From NCBI GenBank assembly GCA_012274445.1, contig JAAROD010000058.1, positions 868,001 to 932,000 of the forward strand: 64,000 bases of DNA, written 5' to 3'. Made by a program: the position numbers and the translations under genes. Positions 21,454-32,005 of this stretch are shown piece by piece; position 1 is the stretch's first letter; the number at the start of each line of letters is the position of its first letter. Source of the stretch: Sclerotiophoma versabilis (lineage: Eukaryota > Ascomycota > Dothideomycetes > Pleosporales > Didymellaceae). The notes beneath the pieces are model-generated. The model did not search any database. It saw only the letters and a program-made list of their open reading frames with translations, and was not told where the DNA came from.

Positions 21454-23218
21454 CTATATGTCGGCCTCGAATGGTCGTACAACTTGACCCTTTTCTTGCA
21501 GATGGTCTTTGACGTCCTTGACGGTGTACTCGCCGCGGTGGAACTTCCTCCGTTAGCAGAAATCTTGACGTAATTGCTTGAGCATCTACTCACCATGCCA
21601 GCGCCCAGCGCAGCGTCCGTCCTCGTCTTTGCAAAGACCTCATCGAAATGTCCCGGGTTTCCTGCACCACTGCTCGCAATGACTGGGATCTTAATCGCAT
21701 CCTTGACATCGTTGATAAGCTCGAGGTCGAAACCGCTGTTGCTTCCATCCTTGTCGATACAGTTCAGCAGGATCTCTCCTGCACCCATGGCTTCGACCGC
21801 CTGAACGAGCTGCCTCACATCGAAATCGCGACCCTCACGTCCACCCTTGATGGTACACTGGTACCAACAGTATTCCTCGCCGTTGGGACCGGGTGTCGCC
21901 GTCTTGATCGTGTGGTGCTGTGTAGCGTCAGGCGAGGAGACGTAGATGCGCTTAGGGTCGACGCTTATGACGACGGCTTGGTTGCCGTATGCGGAGGAGA
22001 TGGTCTCGATTGCCGTGGTGCCTGCGAGCTTCTTGCCACGGGCGTAGTACTCTTCTGCGGCTGTGACGGCGTCAGAGCCGATGCTGACTTTGTCGGCGCC
22101 AGACTTGAAGTACATGGTTGCGATGTCGAGGGCGGAGACGTTGGTTCCGTCTGTATCGACGGTATCGCGAATGCCGCCGCCTATAGTCAGAGGCACAAAG
22201 ACAGTTTCGCTAGTTCTACGCAGGATCTCGAGCATGGGTGTGTCGGCGACGGGGCAGTTGCGGAACGAGGTGATGTTGAGGAAGGTGACCTCGTCAGCGC
22301 CTTGCTCGTAGTATTTCTTAGCCATGTCGACTGGCTTGCCCAGGTTGCGCACTCCAGCGGTGGCATCCTTTTCCCGGACATCGTACTGGTCGCCCTTTGT
22401 GACGACCAGATCGCCCTGGTCGTTCGTTCGTACATCCAGACACGCGATGACTCGCCGGGTCAGGCCTTCCTTCGTCTCAGCTGCCGAGGGCATCCCCGGC
22501 AGCTTCTGTGACTTCTTTCCTTCCAGGAATGCCTCGATGACGCGCAGACCAGCAGCACCGCTCTTCTCGGGGTGGAACTGCGTCGCCATGATGTTGTCCT
22601 TGGCCACTGCGCCAATGAAGTGCTCGTTGCCATAGCGCGCAGTCGCGACCTGCCAGCCATCCTTCTCCAGCTTGCCCTCCTCGTATGGCGCAGCGTATGA
22701 GTGGACGTAGTAGTACTTGGACGTCGGTCGCAGTCCAAACAGCGACTCGTCTGTGACTTGGCCGGTCCGCGACGTGTTCGCGCTGTTCCAGCCAATGTGC
22801 GGCACACTCTTGTCGGCGTCGTCGAACTTGCGCAGTCTCGACGGAATGATGCCAAGGCCCTTGACTGACGAGTCCTCTTCTGAGCCCTCGAACAGCGCCT
22901 GCAGTCCAACGCATATCCCCATGAACGGCTTCCCGGCCTTGATGTGTTCGCGGATGGGCTCGACGTACCCGGCCTTCTCGAGCTGGCTCAGGCAGTGGCC
23001 GAAGTGGCCAACGCCGGGAATGATGAGTTTCTAGGGCGGCATCCGCATCAGCGCGTGTCAATTGGCGTGTTGCGCAGCTACAGAGGGAGGCGTACATCTG
23101 CGGCGGGCACGTCGGCGGGCGACTTCACCCACTCGACCGTGTAGCCAACCTTCTCAATGGCATTGACGAGCGAGCGGACGTTGCCGGCGACGTAGTCGAG
23201 GAGGTGGACGGTCGGCAT
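21454..23218 (-). CDS. HIS7: imidazole glycerol phosphate synthase, fused HisH-HisF
   Basis: Exons in transcript order are 23096-23218, 21594-23030 and 21454-21543; introns 65 and 50 nt; 549 aa (yeast HIS7 is 552). The bifunctional enzyme takes glutamine and PRFAR to IGP plus AICAR, joining histidine and purine synthesis. The N-terminal glutamine amidotransferase has nucleophile Cys81 in GICVGLQ, plus TQFHPEKSG with the catalytic His-Pro-Glu. After a linker comes the HisF barrel, starting RRVIACLDVR and including LNITSFRN, LTIGGGIRD and IDKDGSNSGFDLELI. The last 29 residues come from a separate short exon; reading through that intron gives a spurious longer frame running antisense into APN1. 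It is convergent with APN1 (180 bp) and divergent from IMP3. Confidence 0.97.
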
Positions 23219-23456
23219 GGCGTGCAGCGTAGAGGATACAATGAAGAAGACCAAAGAGCGGAAGAGTCAAGCAAATGCCGCTTCCACCGTTGACTCAAAA
23301 GTTTCGCGCCTCAGACCGCAGACCCCGCGGGAGGGGCGATGACGGCTACGCTAGCACTAGCGCCCTTTGCGGCTTCAACTTTTTGAATCCTGAAGCCCGC
23401 GGCAGTCGCGACCCTCCAACCCCCAACAGCCGCACACCACCCACGCCGCCGCCACA
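23219..23456. promoter_or_regulatory. HIS7-IMP3 shared divergent promoter
   Basis: Only 238 bp separate the two start codons, so both genes must be driven from this segment. A TGACTC site (23291-23296, Gcn4/CPC1-type core) lies here, which fits amino-acid-control regulation of the histidine gene. No TATA box was obvious. The function is inferred from motif and position. Confidence 0.6.
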
Positions 23457-24077
23457 ATGACGCGCAAACTGAAGCATCATGAGCAGAAGCTCCTCCGCAA
23501 GGTCGACTTCAACACCTACAAGTCCGACAACGACCACCGCGAGACGCTCGTCATGCGCCGCTACGCCATCCAAGGCCGCGACGACTACCGAAAATACAAC
23601 CAGCTCTGCGGCTCTCTGCGCCAACTTGCTCACAAGATCGCAAACCTTGACCCCGCCGACCCTTTCCGCCGGAAGCAGGAAGATCTGCTGCTCGAGAAGC
23701 TGTTCGATATGGGCATTCTGGGCACAGGAGGTGGAGGTAGGGGAAAGCTGAGCGACATCGAGCACAAGGTCACCGTCAGCGCGTTTGCAAGGAGGAGACT
23801 GCCTGTCGTCATGACGAGGTTGCGGATGAGCGAGCACTTGACGAGTGCGATCAAGATGATTGAGCAGGGCCATGTCAGGGTAGGAACGACAGTCATTACG
23901 GACCCAGCGTACTTGGTGACCAGGTGAGTTGTGCAGAGAGGTGTGCGAAGGCCTCGTTGGCTAATGGCGATCAGGAACATGGAGGACTTTGTCACATGGG
24001 TCGACTCGTCCAAGATCAAGCGCAACATCATGAAGTACCGCGACAAGCTAGACGACTTCGAGCTCGAGGCTTTGTGA
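23457..24077 (+). CDS. IMP3: U3 snoRNP protein Imp3
   Basis: Exons are 23457-23923 and 23975-24077; the intron is 51 nt; 189 aa (yeast Imp3 is 183). It belongs to the ribosomal protein S4 superfamily and acts in the small-subunit processome, where it helps base-pair U3 snoRNA with pre-rRNA. The opening MTRKLKHHEQKLLRKVDF and the segment QGRDDYRKYNQLCGSLRQLAHKIA are Imp3 hallmarks. An S4 RNA-binding fold follows (RRLPVVMTRLRMSEHLTSA, then a GHVRVG turn), and the second exon encodes the conserved end EDFVTWVDSSKIKRNIMKYRDKLDDFELEAL. The splice keeps the Arg-Asn junction in frame. The product is nucleolar by family. Confidence 0.96.
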
Positions 24078-24494
24078 AGCTCGTCGCTAGGACATTGCAT
24101 AATACGGCGTTCATGGGCTTCACGGCATCAGACAAGGCGTTTGGGTCAAAAATTAAGATATCCAATGCATTCGTTCTTGTATCGATCAATCAGGCCGAGC
24201 GTGTCTGTATACATCTGTCAACATACAGAAGTTATGTGATTGAGCCGTACCCCTTTTGCGAAATGGCAGGTTCTGAATCTCGACCCCTATAAGAAGTTTG
24301 TCGAAAGTAAGTGTGTGTGTGTGTGTGCATGAATGAAGTTGTGGAGCTCGCGAGGAAGGCATAGGAGACCCATGGCTAGGAGATTTCCAGTGTCTGTGTT
24401 GCGGATATTCATTTGAGCGACTAGTCAAGTCAAGGAGGTAGGGACACAATGGTTATGAAGTTTGATTGATTGAATAGATCCACGGTTGACTACC
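24078..24494. other. spacer, 0.42 kb, with a GT microsatellite
   Basis: 3' region of IMP3 facing the end of the monooxygenase relic. A GT tract of 17 bp lies at 24311-24327. No gene was seen. Confidence 0.5.
24311..24327. repeat. (GT)8 microsatellite
   Basis: A perfect GT tract of 17 bp in the IMP3 3' flank. Confidence 0.9.
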
Positions 24495-24867
24495 TTAGTG
24501 GTCGCTTCCAAAGACACCTAATCCACGTGGACGCAGAAACACTCTGAACACCTCCAGACTGCCACCCCTCTCCGCACCAACCTCTGCAGTAATCTCAAAG
24601 CTCTGCCGTTTTCCGAGCTGCCCGCGATACTCTTTCTCATAGGCAGGAATACCCATAATGTGGTTCTGTTTCCCTGCCTTCTTTCCCGGTACGTGGGATG
24701 TATTCCACCAACTATCAGTACAGGGGAAGAGTGTGTTCGACCATGGAGTTCAACCTCTTTTTCCACTCGACTTCAGCTTCGTTTGTGGGTTCAATGCTGG
24801 CCTTGCCTTCTTTCCGCAATGAGGCAACGATCTCGACTCGATTGCCATACACCGTTGAAGTCAAAAG
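24495..24867 (-). pseudogene. C-terminal relic of a Baeyer-Villiger (FAD/NADPH) monooxygenase
   Basis: Read on the minus strand from an intact-looking acceptor (GCTAACTATACCAG, ending at 24868), the sequence encodes RVEIVASLRKEGKASIEPT, then EVEWKKRLNSM, then, in the next frame, LFPCTDSWW, VPGKK and GIPAYEKEYR, ending at a TAA (24495-24497). These are in the order found at the C-terminus of flavin Baeyer-Villiger and related FAD monooxygenases, where the DSWY/NxPGKK segment is diagnostic. The frame change falls at about 24721-24735 and fits loss of one base, so the tail cannot be read from the upstream frame. The dinucleotide-binding domains were not found upstream. I call it a degraded 3' fragment; a sequencing error could mimic the frameshift but not the missing N-terminus. 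Confidence 0.65.
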
Positions 24868-26010
24868 CTGGTATAGTTAGCGTAAAAGTTTGGAAGCTGA
24901 ACATGGTGAGATGGTCAACGAACCAGGTTTGAAGATGTGGAATTTCAATCTGTGCTCTCTCCTCAAGATGATGCAACGTGCTGATGCCGGAAAACATATC
25001 GTTTCTTGTCCTATGTAATTCACGTTCGACCAAAGGTCAGTACTCGTTTCTCTTGTGTTGAATTGAGTCCAAACATAATGCATGTACTATACATCCAGTG
25101 GAAATGCACTCACGAGTAGCTCGAGGCGATTTATTGATAGTGTGGCGTAGCGCTTCTCCCGTTACTGTCCGAAGCGTACCAAGGCCTCGCAGTTGGGAAG
25201 GTGATCACAGACGGTCATCATGTACCTCTGCGACGGCACAGTACGCTCTGTTACATTGGCCTTAATGGACCGGAGTGCCAATTTCCGACTCACAACAACC
25301 AAGTGGATGAAGGCAGGTATACTTCCGCTAGAAATCTGGTGACAGTTGGACGTCGTTCCACCTAGTACCGCCGTCTTGAACATGACCTGATTCATCGGCT
25401 GAGGAAGAGCTGTTCACACCGAGCGTAAAGTCTTGGACTCGGTTCATGATCCCGATTTATAGAGACTCACGATGCCTCATCGATTATAGTGGTGGGAAAG
25501 ATGCGGTGTTTTGCGAAAAGAAGATGGCTTGACCTGGAGGTTAGAGACGGCCAATACGGTGAGTGCTTAAGTACATCAACGATAGTCGAGTGAGCGAGTC
25601 ACGGTATCCGATGACTACAAACACTTGTAAGCCACACAAGAAGTCCACCCTCAATGAGCTATTCAAGCCTGAAGAACTGTCATGCGTTAATTTGACAACT
25701 CACATGCACGAGAGCGGGAAAATCATAAATTATATCTGTTTCAATTCTCTGTCTTGTCCCCAAAAATGCACGTTCGCTAATGTTGACGCCAGTTGCAACG
25801 CCTGGCAGTGCCACTATACCTTCCTGTACTCCAACCAAAATATGCAATGCGTGTTCTGGACCTGACGTGCCATCTTCAAGGTTCGCGGAGGCCTTTAAAG
25901 TTCCGACATAAAGCAGAGACGCTTCAGAAGTGGTATTGGCCAGGCACGCGGTTGTTGTGTCTCTTGACGCGGGACAGCATCCGCCCGTGTGGAAAGACTG
26001 AGCAGAGAGC
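24868..26010. other. spacer, 1.1 kb, possible further monooxygenase debris
   Basis: This lies upstream of the relic and downstream of the RBR ligase. I could not recognise Rossmann motifs or the FATG block that a complete monooxygenase would need. The frames at 25162-25395 and 25680-26027 (both minus) show no domain; the second overlaps the RBR final exon in another frame and is probably 3' UTR. Confidence 0.4.
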
Positions 26011-27753
26011 TCAAGTGAGGGACACAATGAATTCCCAGTTACCTGTCGGAAGTTAGTGCGACGTCCTCGAGGCTTTCACGATATTGAATGTAACTGTACG
26101 ACAGCTACTGCTGCCGCTTGGAGGTAGTCATGTTCCACGTACCTTGCTTGAGATTATCGGCCGTATCGTTCAACAAGATGATTCGTCGCTTCGTGCAATA
26201 AGATGTCTTGTCCATCATCTCAACCTTAAGCCCCTGCAACTGGTCGATTGGCTTTTCGAACATTTCACTGAGGTTCTCCACGGCCATCTCAAGATCTTTC
26301 TGATTATCCTCGAAGATCTCCGTCAGGTTGTTCCGGGCCAAGTAGTAAGCGAACGCGTACGTCCACTTCAAGACCTGACGGCACTGCTGAAGCGCCTGTG
26401 ACGCTTGATCGAGGAACTGGACCTCTATCCACGACATGCCCGTGGAGTTCTGCAACTGCTGCATCTTTTTCTCGGTCTTCAGGTAAATGTCCTTATCGAG
26501 CTTCGCGGACTGCTCATGGTTGGCGTATCGATTGTAGTAGTGCAGGTATCGCTCAAGCGATTGCCTGCTCTTTGCCTGGGCATCCCTAGCATCCGCTCCA
26601 CTCTTCTCCTCGTAGCGGTTGCAGTTGTACCAGCTGGTGCCGTGCTCTGACCATACGCCCATACACATCCAGCAGAATTCGTGTCGACATTTTCTGCATG
26701 TCATGTGGTTACAACCTCCGTTCTTTTCTATAGTCGAGACGCATTTTGGGCATTCCTTTGTGTTAGCTGATATCCAGTTTGCAGTCTCGCTGTCGTCCTC
26801 GCACTTCTTTAACCACTTCTTTACTAATGAGCATGGCGCTGGCTGGTGGTCGGATAGTGTACATCCAAAGCAGAACATGTGTCCGCAATCGCAGTGAACA
26901 GTCGGTACAATTTTGTTAAGGTCCTTGCTCTTCACACCGCACTGTACAGCGTATTTGCAGTCGGGCGCAGGGCACCACTTCAGGTTTTCTTTGTCGTCGA
27001 CGTACGTTCGTGTGAGAAGCGTGTGGTATCTGATGATGTTAGTGTGCGGCTCCGACCTACTTCGACCTGTACGACGTACCTATCCTGGAGGTCTGTTGTG
27101 ACCAAGAGGTCTAGTGATTTTGAGTCGACGATCCGAGTACAGCCCTCGCCCGGACACCTTATCCTAGCGGCCTCGCCTTCGTCCTGAATCTTCGTCGCAA
27201 GGTATTGCCTGTAGCAGTCAACACAAAATCGGTGCCCGCACTTCATCGCAAATGTGTTCATGTCAGGGCTGTCATCGCAGCAGATATCGCAGCAGAAGCC
27301 CTTGATTTTCTGCAACTTTGGGGGGTTGCTCTGAGCATCCTGTCCGAGCCCTGCGCTCTCGAGCACCTCCTCTTGCTTTTCCATGTATTGTTCGATTAGC
27401 CGTTCTTTGTTCCAACGCATGTATCGAAGAAGTATCGCGGAAGCCTCAGGTGGTTGTGACAGTATGCTCGAGAGCTCCTCGACTTGCCTGTCCTGTTGTG
27501 CCTGGATCTGTGCGGGGTCAAAAACCTTGAAGTCGACTTCGTGGGCCTGTTTTGTGGGCTTGATGTCCTTGTCCTGCGTCTCAAACCCCACGTCGTCCTG
27601 ATCCATATCGAAGTCGGAGTCTACGACTGTTGTCAGTACAGAACCCCGCCTTTGGTCTGACAAGTACACACCGTCTTCGATCCCCATATCACTGTCCTGG
27701 TCCTCAAAGTCCTCCCCGCTCATGGAGCTGTTGAAATCGTCGTCGGAGTCCAT
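26011..27753 (-). CDS. Ariadne-type RBR E3 ubiquitin ligase (515 aa)
   Basis: Exons in transcript order are 27672-27753, 27080-27626, 26143-27029 and 26011-26042; introns 45, 50 and 100 nt. RBR ligases accept ubiquitin from an E2 at RING1 and pass it through a cysteine thioester on RING2. An acidic N-terminus (MDSDDDF) precedes RING1 (CCDICCDD to KCGHRFCVDCY), the in-between-RING domain (WCPAPDCKYAV to CDCGHMFCFGC), and RING2 (ECPKC, then GGCNHMTC with catalytic Cys316, then FCWMC). The C-terminal helical Ariadne domain ends with KTSYCTKRRIILLNDTADNL. The last exon supplies only NWEFIVSLT; without it the frame runs on to a different end. Intron 1 is a multiple of three and open, so retention would add 15 residues. 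An open frame continues upstream of the chosen ATG, but it has no ATG. Confidence 0.9.
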
Positions 27754-28580
27754 AGTTCCAGAAGCGTTCGTGACAGGCGTAGCCGGAAGGTTGTCGATGA
27801 CAGGTGGTTCTGGAGACTTCAGCGTCTTTTTGCGAGGCTCTTCGGAAGGGCTGAGTGTGATGTCTGCCTCAGAAGCCTTCCGCTTGTGGACGGTGGGCGG
27901 CGTCGTGGTGTAGTTTGGGCCTGTCCCGCCTGATGACGGAACCAGGCTACCGGTATGAGTGGAGAGCGGTGATAAGCGTTGTACACACGAGGTGGCGTTG
28001 TGGAGGTCGTCAAGCAACTGGAAGGGATAGACAATCCCAGGTATTGGTCAGCAGGTTGCTCAGTCACAAGATTCAGCGGACGGTTCGAGAGTTGCGCAGT
28101 TGGGTGGGTGGATGCGGGCACCCTGGCGCAGTCGAGCACAGACCCCAATTCGGAAGCGGCGAAGGCGGCGGTGAATTTGCTCGCCGCAGTTGCCTCAAAG
28201 TCACAGTGGCGCGCCTGTCCTACAGGCTTCACTCGGCACGACAAGTGGATATTGCTGCTTTCTTTCACAATCCTCAAGAGCTTAGAAATCCAAGTCGAAG
28301 GCCTTCAGGGGTCGACTTGTACGGCCGTGCTACTGGTTACACTGCTGTCGCATGTCTCGAAATCACACGCACGTACCCATTTGAACGTGACTTTTCGTAG
28401 AAGACATGCATCTTGCACGGAAAGCCGACGCCAAGATCAAAGGCTTGAGAGACAGCAACGCCTTTGGCGCAAAATTCGATGGTCATACTCTATCGGAATC
28501 GAAGTACGACTTCAACGTCTGTAGAGTGCTCCAGGATACGATGAAGATGGGAAATGCAGTTTCTGTATGCCAGCCTATCT
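27754..28580. other. spacer, 0.83 kb, between RBR ligase and GCD6
   Basis: Promoter and leader of the RBR gene, and the 3' side of GCD6. A minus-strand frame in phase with the RBR gene stays open to about 28017 and reads like protein (HKRKASEADITLSPSEEPRKK), so an unrecognised upstream coding exon is possible. The plus-strand frames here look random. Confidence 0.4.
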
Positions 28581-30854
28581 CTACTCAGAATCCTCGTCTT
28601 CTTCGCTGTCTTCTTCACTCTCACTCTCACTCTCCTGCTGCAAAAAGTCGACAAGCGATTTTGTCTTTTCCCTGACATTCTTCATGTCCTCATTCTCGCT
28701 GCTCTTCTCATCCTCCCACCACTGAATTATTCCCTCCTCTTCGATAGAATCCAGCTCGACCAGCTTCGTTGCTGCGTTGAGGAGGATAGTATCGCCGCTC
28801 TCCTTGTGGCTTAGGTCAGTTTGAAGTAACAGCATGAAGTCGACTTGATCAGCCTTGTCTGACTGATTTTTGTCGAAGATCGCGCGATCAATGAGCTCCT
28901 TGTGGTGCCCAAAGACATTAGCGATAGCACTCTTAATAGAATCGCCGGAGTTGATGAGCTGTTGGATGCGCTTGACGAACGAGGTCGCGACGGCGCGACG
29001 GACTTGGTGATCTGAGGCATTCGTACTCATGCGCAAGGCTGTGAGCTCGAGTTGAATATTGGCGGACTCATGGCCCTCGACTAGTGAATCGTAAATACTG
29101 GCAGAAGCATCATGATCGAAGTTTGCGGCATGTTGGCTGTCTTGGGAGCCGATAGAAAGGAAACTGCTTGTTGTCGACCTGTCATGCCGTATTTCATAAT
29201 CGCCTTCCTCTGAGTCCGAGTTGAGTGTCGATATCGATTCCTGAGATAGGTTCGCGAGGTTGTACACTGTGTTTGTTAGCCACCAAGACCATGACCTGCT
29301 GCAACGAAACATACTTGGGCCTGAAGAGATGAGACTATCGACGATCTCGTCCTCATCCTCCTCATCTGAGTCGTGGAATTCGAAACCATCTCCTCCCTTG
29401 CCTACCAGCTCAAGGTCTGGCTCGCCCCTGACGAGCTCATCGTCGATCGCTCTTCTCCGCTTGGCGCGTGTGATCCTATGCTCTCCACGAATAGTCTTGC
29501 CTTCACCGATAGCCACTCCATATGAGATGAGCGCACCCTCTTCAATGGTGCAATTTCGCCCAATGGAAGCCTCGTTTGCAATGACTGATTTCTCGATGAC
29601 ACTTCCGTCTCCAACGCTCGCGTAGTCCCACAAATATGCGCCATCGATCTTCACGTTTCGACCAATCTGGCAATGTCTTCCTATTACGCTGTTGGTGATC
29701 ACACTGCCGTCTCCGATACTGGTGCCCCGCCCTATGACTGTCTTCGAATTGATGACGCAGTCGCGTGCCAGGATTACACCCTCCTCTTTATAGATGTTTC
29801 CCTTTCCGAGCCGGTACGACTGTCCTTGTACGAGATTGCTGTCAGGACACAGCGGGTATGCCCAGCGCGACACGATGTCCTTGCTAACCGAATCGTATGC
29901 GTGAAGATTTCGTACTCGGGCCGCGTAGTGATCAGAGATGATGTGCGTATGGAAAGTCTTGCCGTTCAATTCGTAGTCCTTGAGCACACTGTGTAGAAAG
30001 CCTTTTCTCGGGGCCTGGAAATCGAAGTTGTCGCTCCATAATGCAAGCACGTCTGGTGTGCAAATATCGATACCGCAGTCGATGAGATCCTGTCGAATTT
30101 CAATTTCTTGGTGGCCAGACAGTAGATCAGGATCAATTGATAAAAAGTGCGTCTGGTCGCGATTTGGCATCTGCTCGAAGTGCAAGCACCTATCCTTCTC
30201 TGGATCAATGACGAATACGGGGCTTGTACCTCGAGCTTTTGTCCTGTGCGTTGTGCCTGCTTCGCGCAACACCATAGTCATGATGGCGTTCTTGTCCTTC
30301 AGTCTCCTTGCCCTGTGTGCAGCAAGAGCGCCCTCAAGTGGCAGGTTACTGACAACATCTCCGTAGACCAAGAGGAAGTCGCCAACCAGCAAGCTTCTGC
30401 TGTCAAGGTCGCGCATCGCGTCGCCTATCGAGTGTGATGTCGATTGGATAAGCTCCAACTTAGAGAACGGGGAGGATTGCGCGGACCATTTCGAGTGGTT
30501 AATGTAGTCCTCGACTTGTTGCCTATGAGCACCACAGTAGACGAAGATTTCCTCAACACCGGCATTGGCAAGGAATTCGAAGGTGTACTCGATGAGTGGG
30601 GTGTTTGCGAGGGGTAACAGACACTGTGTGCTTGTCAGTATGACACACGGTAGGTCTATTTAGAAATCTGACCCTCGGGCGCTCAAGTGTGAAGGGATTG
30701 AAGCGTGTCTCGAAGGGATCCGCGAGAATCTGTGTCGTTAGCATTGTACACGAGGACAGGGTGAAGTGGTACATACTACTGCCTGGAGAGGGTCCTCGCG
30801 CTCCTCCTCGCCCCCTTTGCCTTTATCCTGGCCCTTCTTTCCTTTCGGCGGCAT
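28581..30854 (-). CDS. GCD6: translation initiation factor eIF2B, epsilon subunit
   Basis: Exons in transcript order are 30777-30854, 30673-30729, 29315-30623 and 28581-29266; introns 47, 49 and 48 nt; 709 aa (yeast Gcd6 is 712). It is the catalytic subunit of the guanine-nucleotide exchange factor that recharges eIF2 with GTP, and a target of general amino-acid control. A Lys-rich N-terminus leads into the nucleotidyltransferase-like domain (LADPFETRFNPFTLERPR, CLLPLANTPLIEYT). A left-handed beta-helix of hexapeptide repeats follows (VIGRGTSIGDGSVITNSVIG and the next turns), then an acidic linker. The C-terminal W2/HEAT domain holds the aromatic-acidic element IIQWWEDE, and the end is a run of acidic residues. 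The third intron removes a stretch rich in Trp and Ser that does not fit the family. Confidence 0.95.
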
Positions 30855-31816
30855 TTTCGATTATACAGGAATACTGTGTAAAGTTGTGGTCAGCCGCGTG
30901 GTTGTGGTTCGGGCAAAAGTTGGCGGAGTCACGCCCCGCGGTTATGTTCTCTTATCGATAGCCAAAAAGCTTCAATTCCTGCTCGAGACTAAACCACCAG
31001 ACCCGCGGACCTGTCGCTGACTCATAATCGCACAAGGGTCGCATAAAACGCCAGAACAAGAGCTTGACCGATATGTTTAGCGTTCTGTGGGGTTCAGGCT
31101 GCGCTGCGCCTTCCCGCCGTTCGAGGCGCATAGATCTAGAACACTGCCTTCCAATGCTTATTGCAACGACCATCCTCAACTGCATATCGCAATCCCTGTC
31201 AACCTCGAATCTGCATGGAACGCATTGTACGATGTCTAGAAACGAGATCTTGACGCTCAAGATTGGTGATGGATGTTCGCTTGGTCCACAGAAGGGCCTA
31301 GCCATCCTGGGATTGATAAAGCTCTGCGAGGATGTGGTAATGTCACAAGCAAAGACCTACGCGGACGCAACATGATGCAACTTTCGTAGGCGCACTGTAT
31401 ATGGTATTGATGATTTACTGTGATTGAACGGCCTCCGTCTTCTACTTGCGAGCCTCAAACTGTCCCCAGGAGCCCATGTCTTGTCAAGAAGCGCATGCTT
31501 CCCACTAGATTTCCTATAATTACACCTGGGTTGCCGGTTGGACGATGCCCGGTCCTTTAACTCCCTTCGAACCAAAAGCAAAAACGTCCCTCAGTCCGCG
31601 AAGATCCTTCCAGACCTCTGTGCAGTCAGATTGTGTCCTAACTCATAGAGCGTTCGGGATCGGATGTGTCTTTCTTCACCATCCTTCCGTATTACACTTT
31701 TTCCTTGAATGACTGTCCGCCCGCAAGGAGCGCTTCGTATGCGGAGCGTCGAAACATTGCAAAGACCGGAGATACAAGCCACGAGTGATATACGCATTTC
31801 CCTCTTTGTAGAGCTC
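30855..31816. other. spacer, 0.96 kb
   Basis: This is the GCD6 promoter side and the 3' side of SKN7. No supported gene; the frame at 31064-31375 plus has no domain. No RNA gene was recognised. Confidence 0.45.
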
Positions 31817-31973
31817 TCATCGCGGTCTTGGTTGCATAGGATTCATTTGCCCAGGTATTTGTGGTGGAAACATCTGCTGTCGCTTTGCTGGATTGTTCAT
31901 ATCGTCTCCTCCAGATATGTTCGATATTTGTCTTCGATGGCCAGCTGGTGGAAGCTGCTGCTGTTGCTGCTGC

Positions 31974-32005
<32 letters not shown>

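Noticed and set aside
23346..23873. 175-aa minus-strand frame over IMP3
   Set aside because: Antisense of a firmly identified gene; no family features.
17757..24077. Possible metabolic or operon-like cluster
   Set aside because: DIM1, APN1, HIS7 and IMP3 serve unrelated pathways and are simply compactly packed; each has its own promoter or a divergent one.
25680..26027. 115-aa minus-strand frame downstream of the RBR ligase
   Set aside because: It overlaps the RBR last exon in another frame, with no domain; probably 3' UTR.
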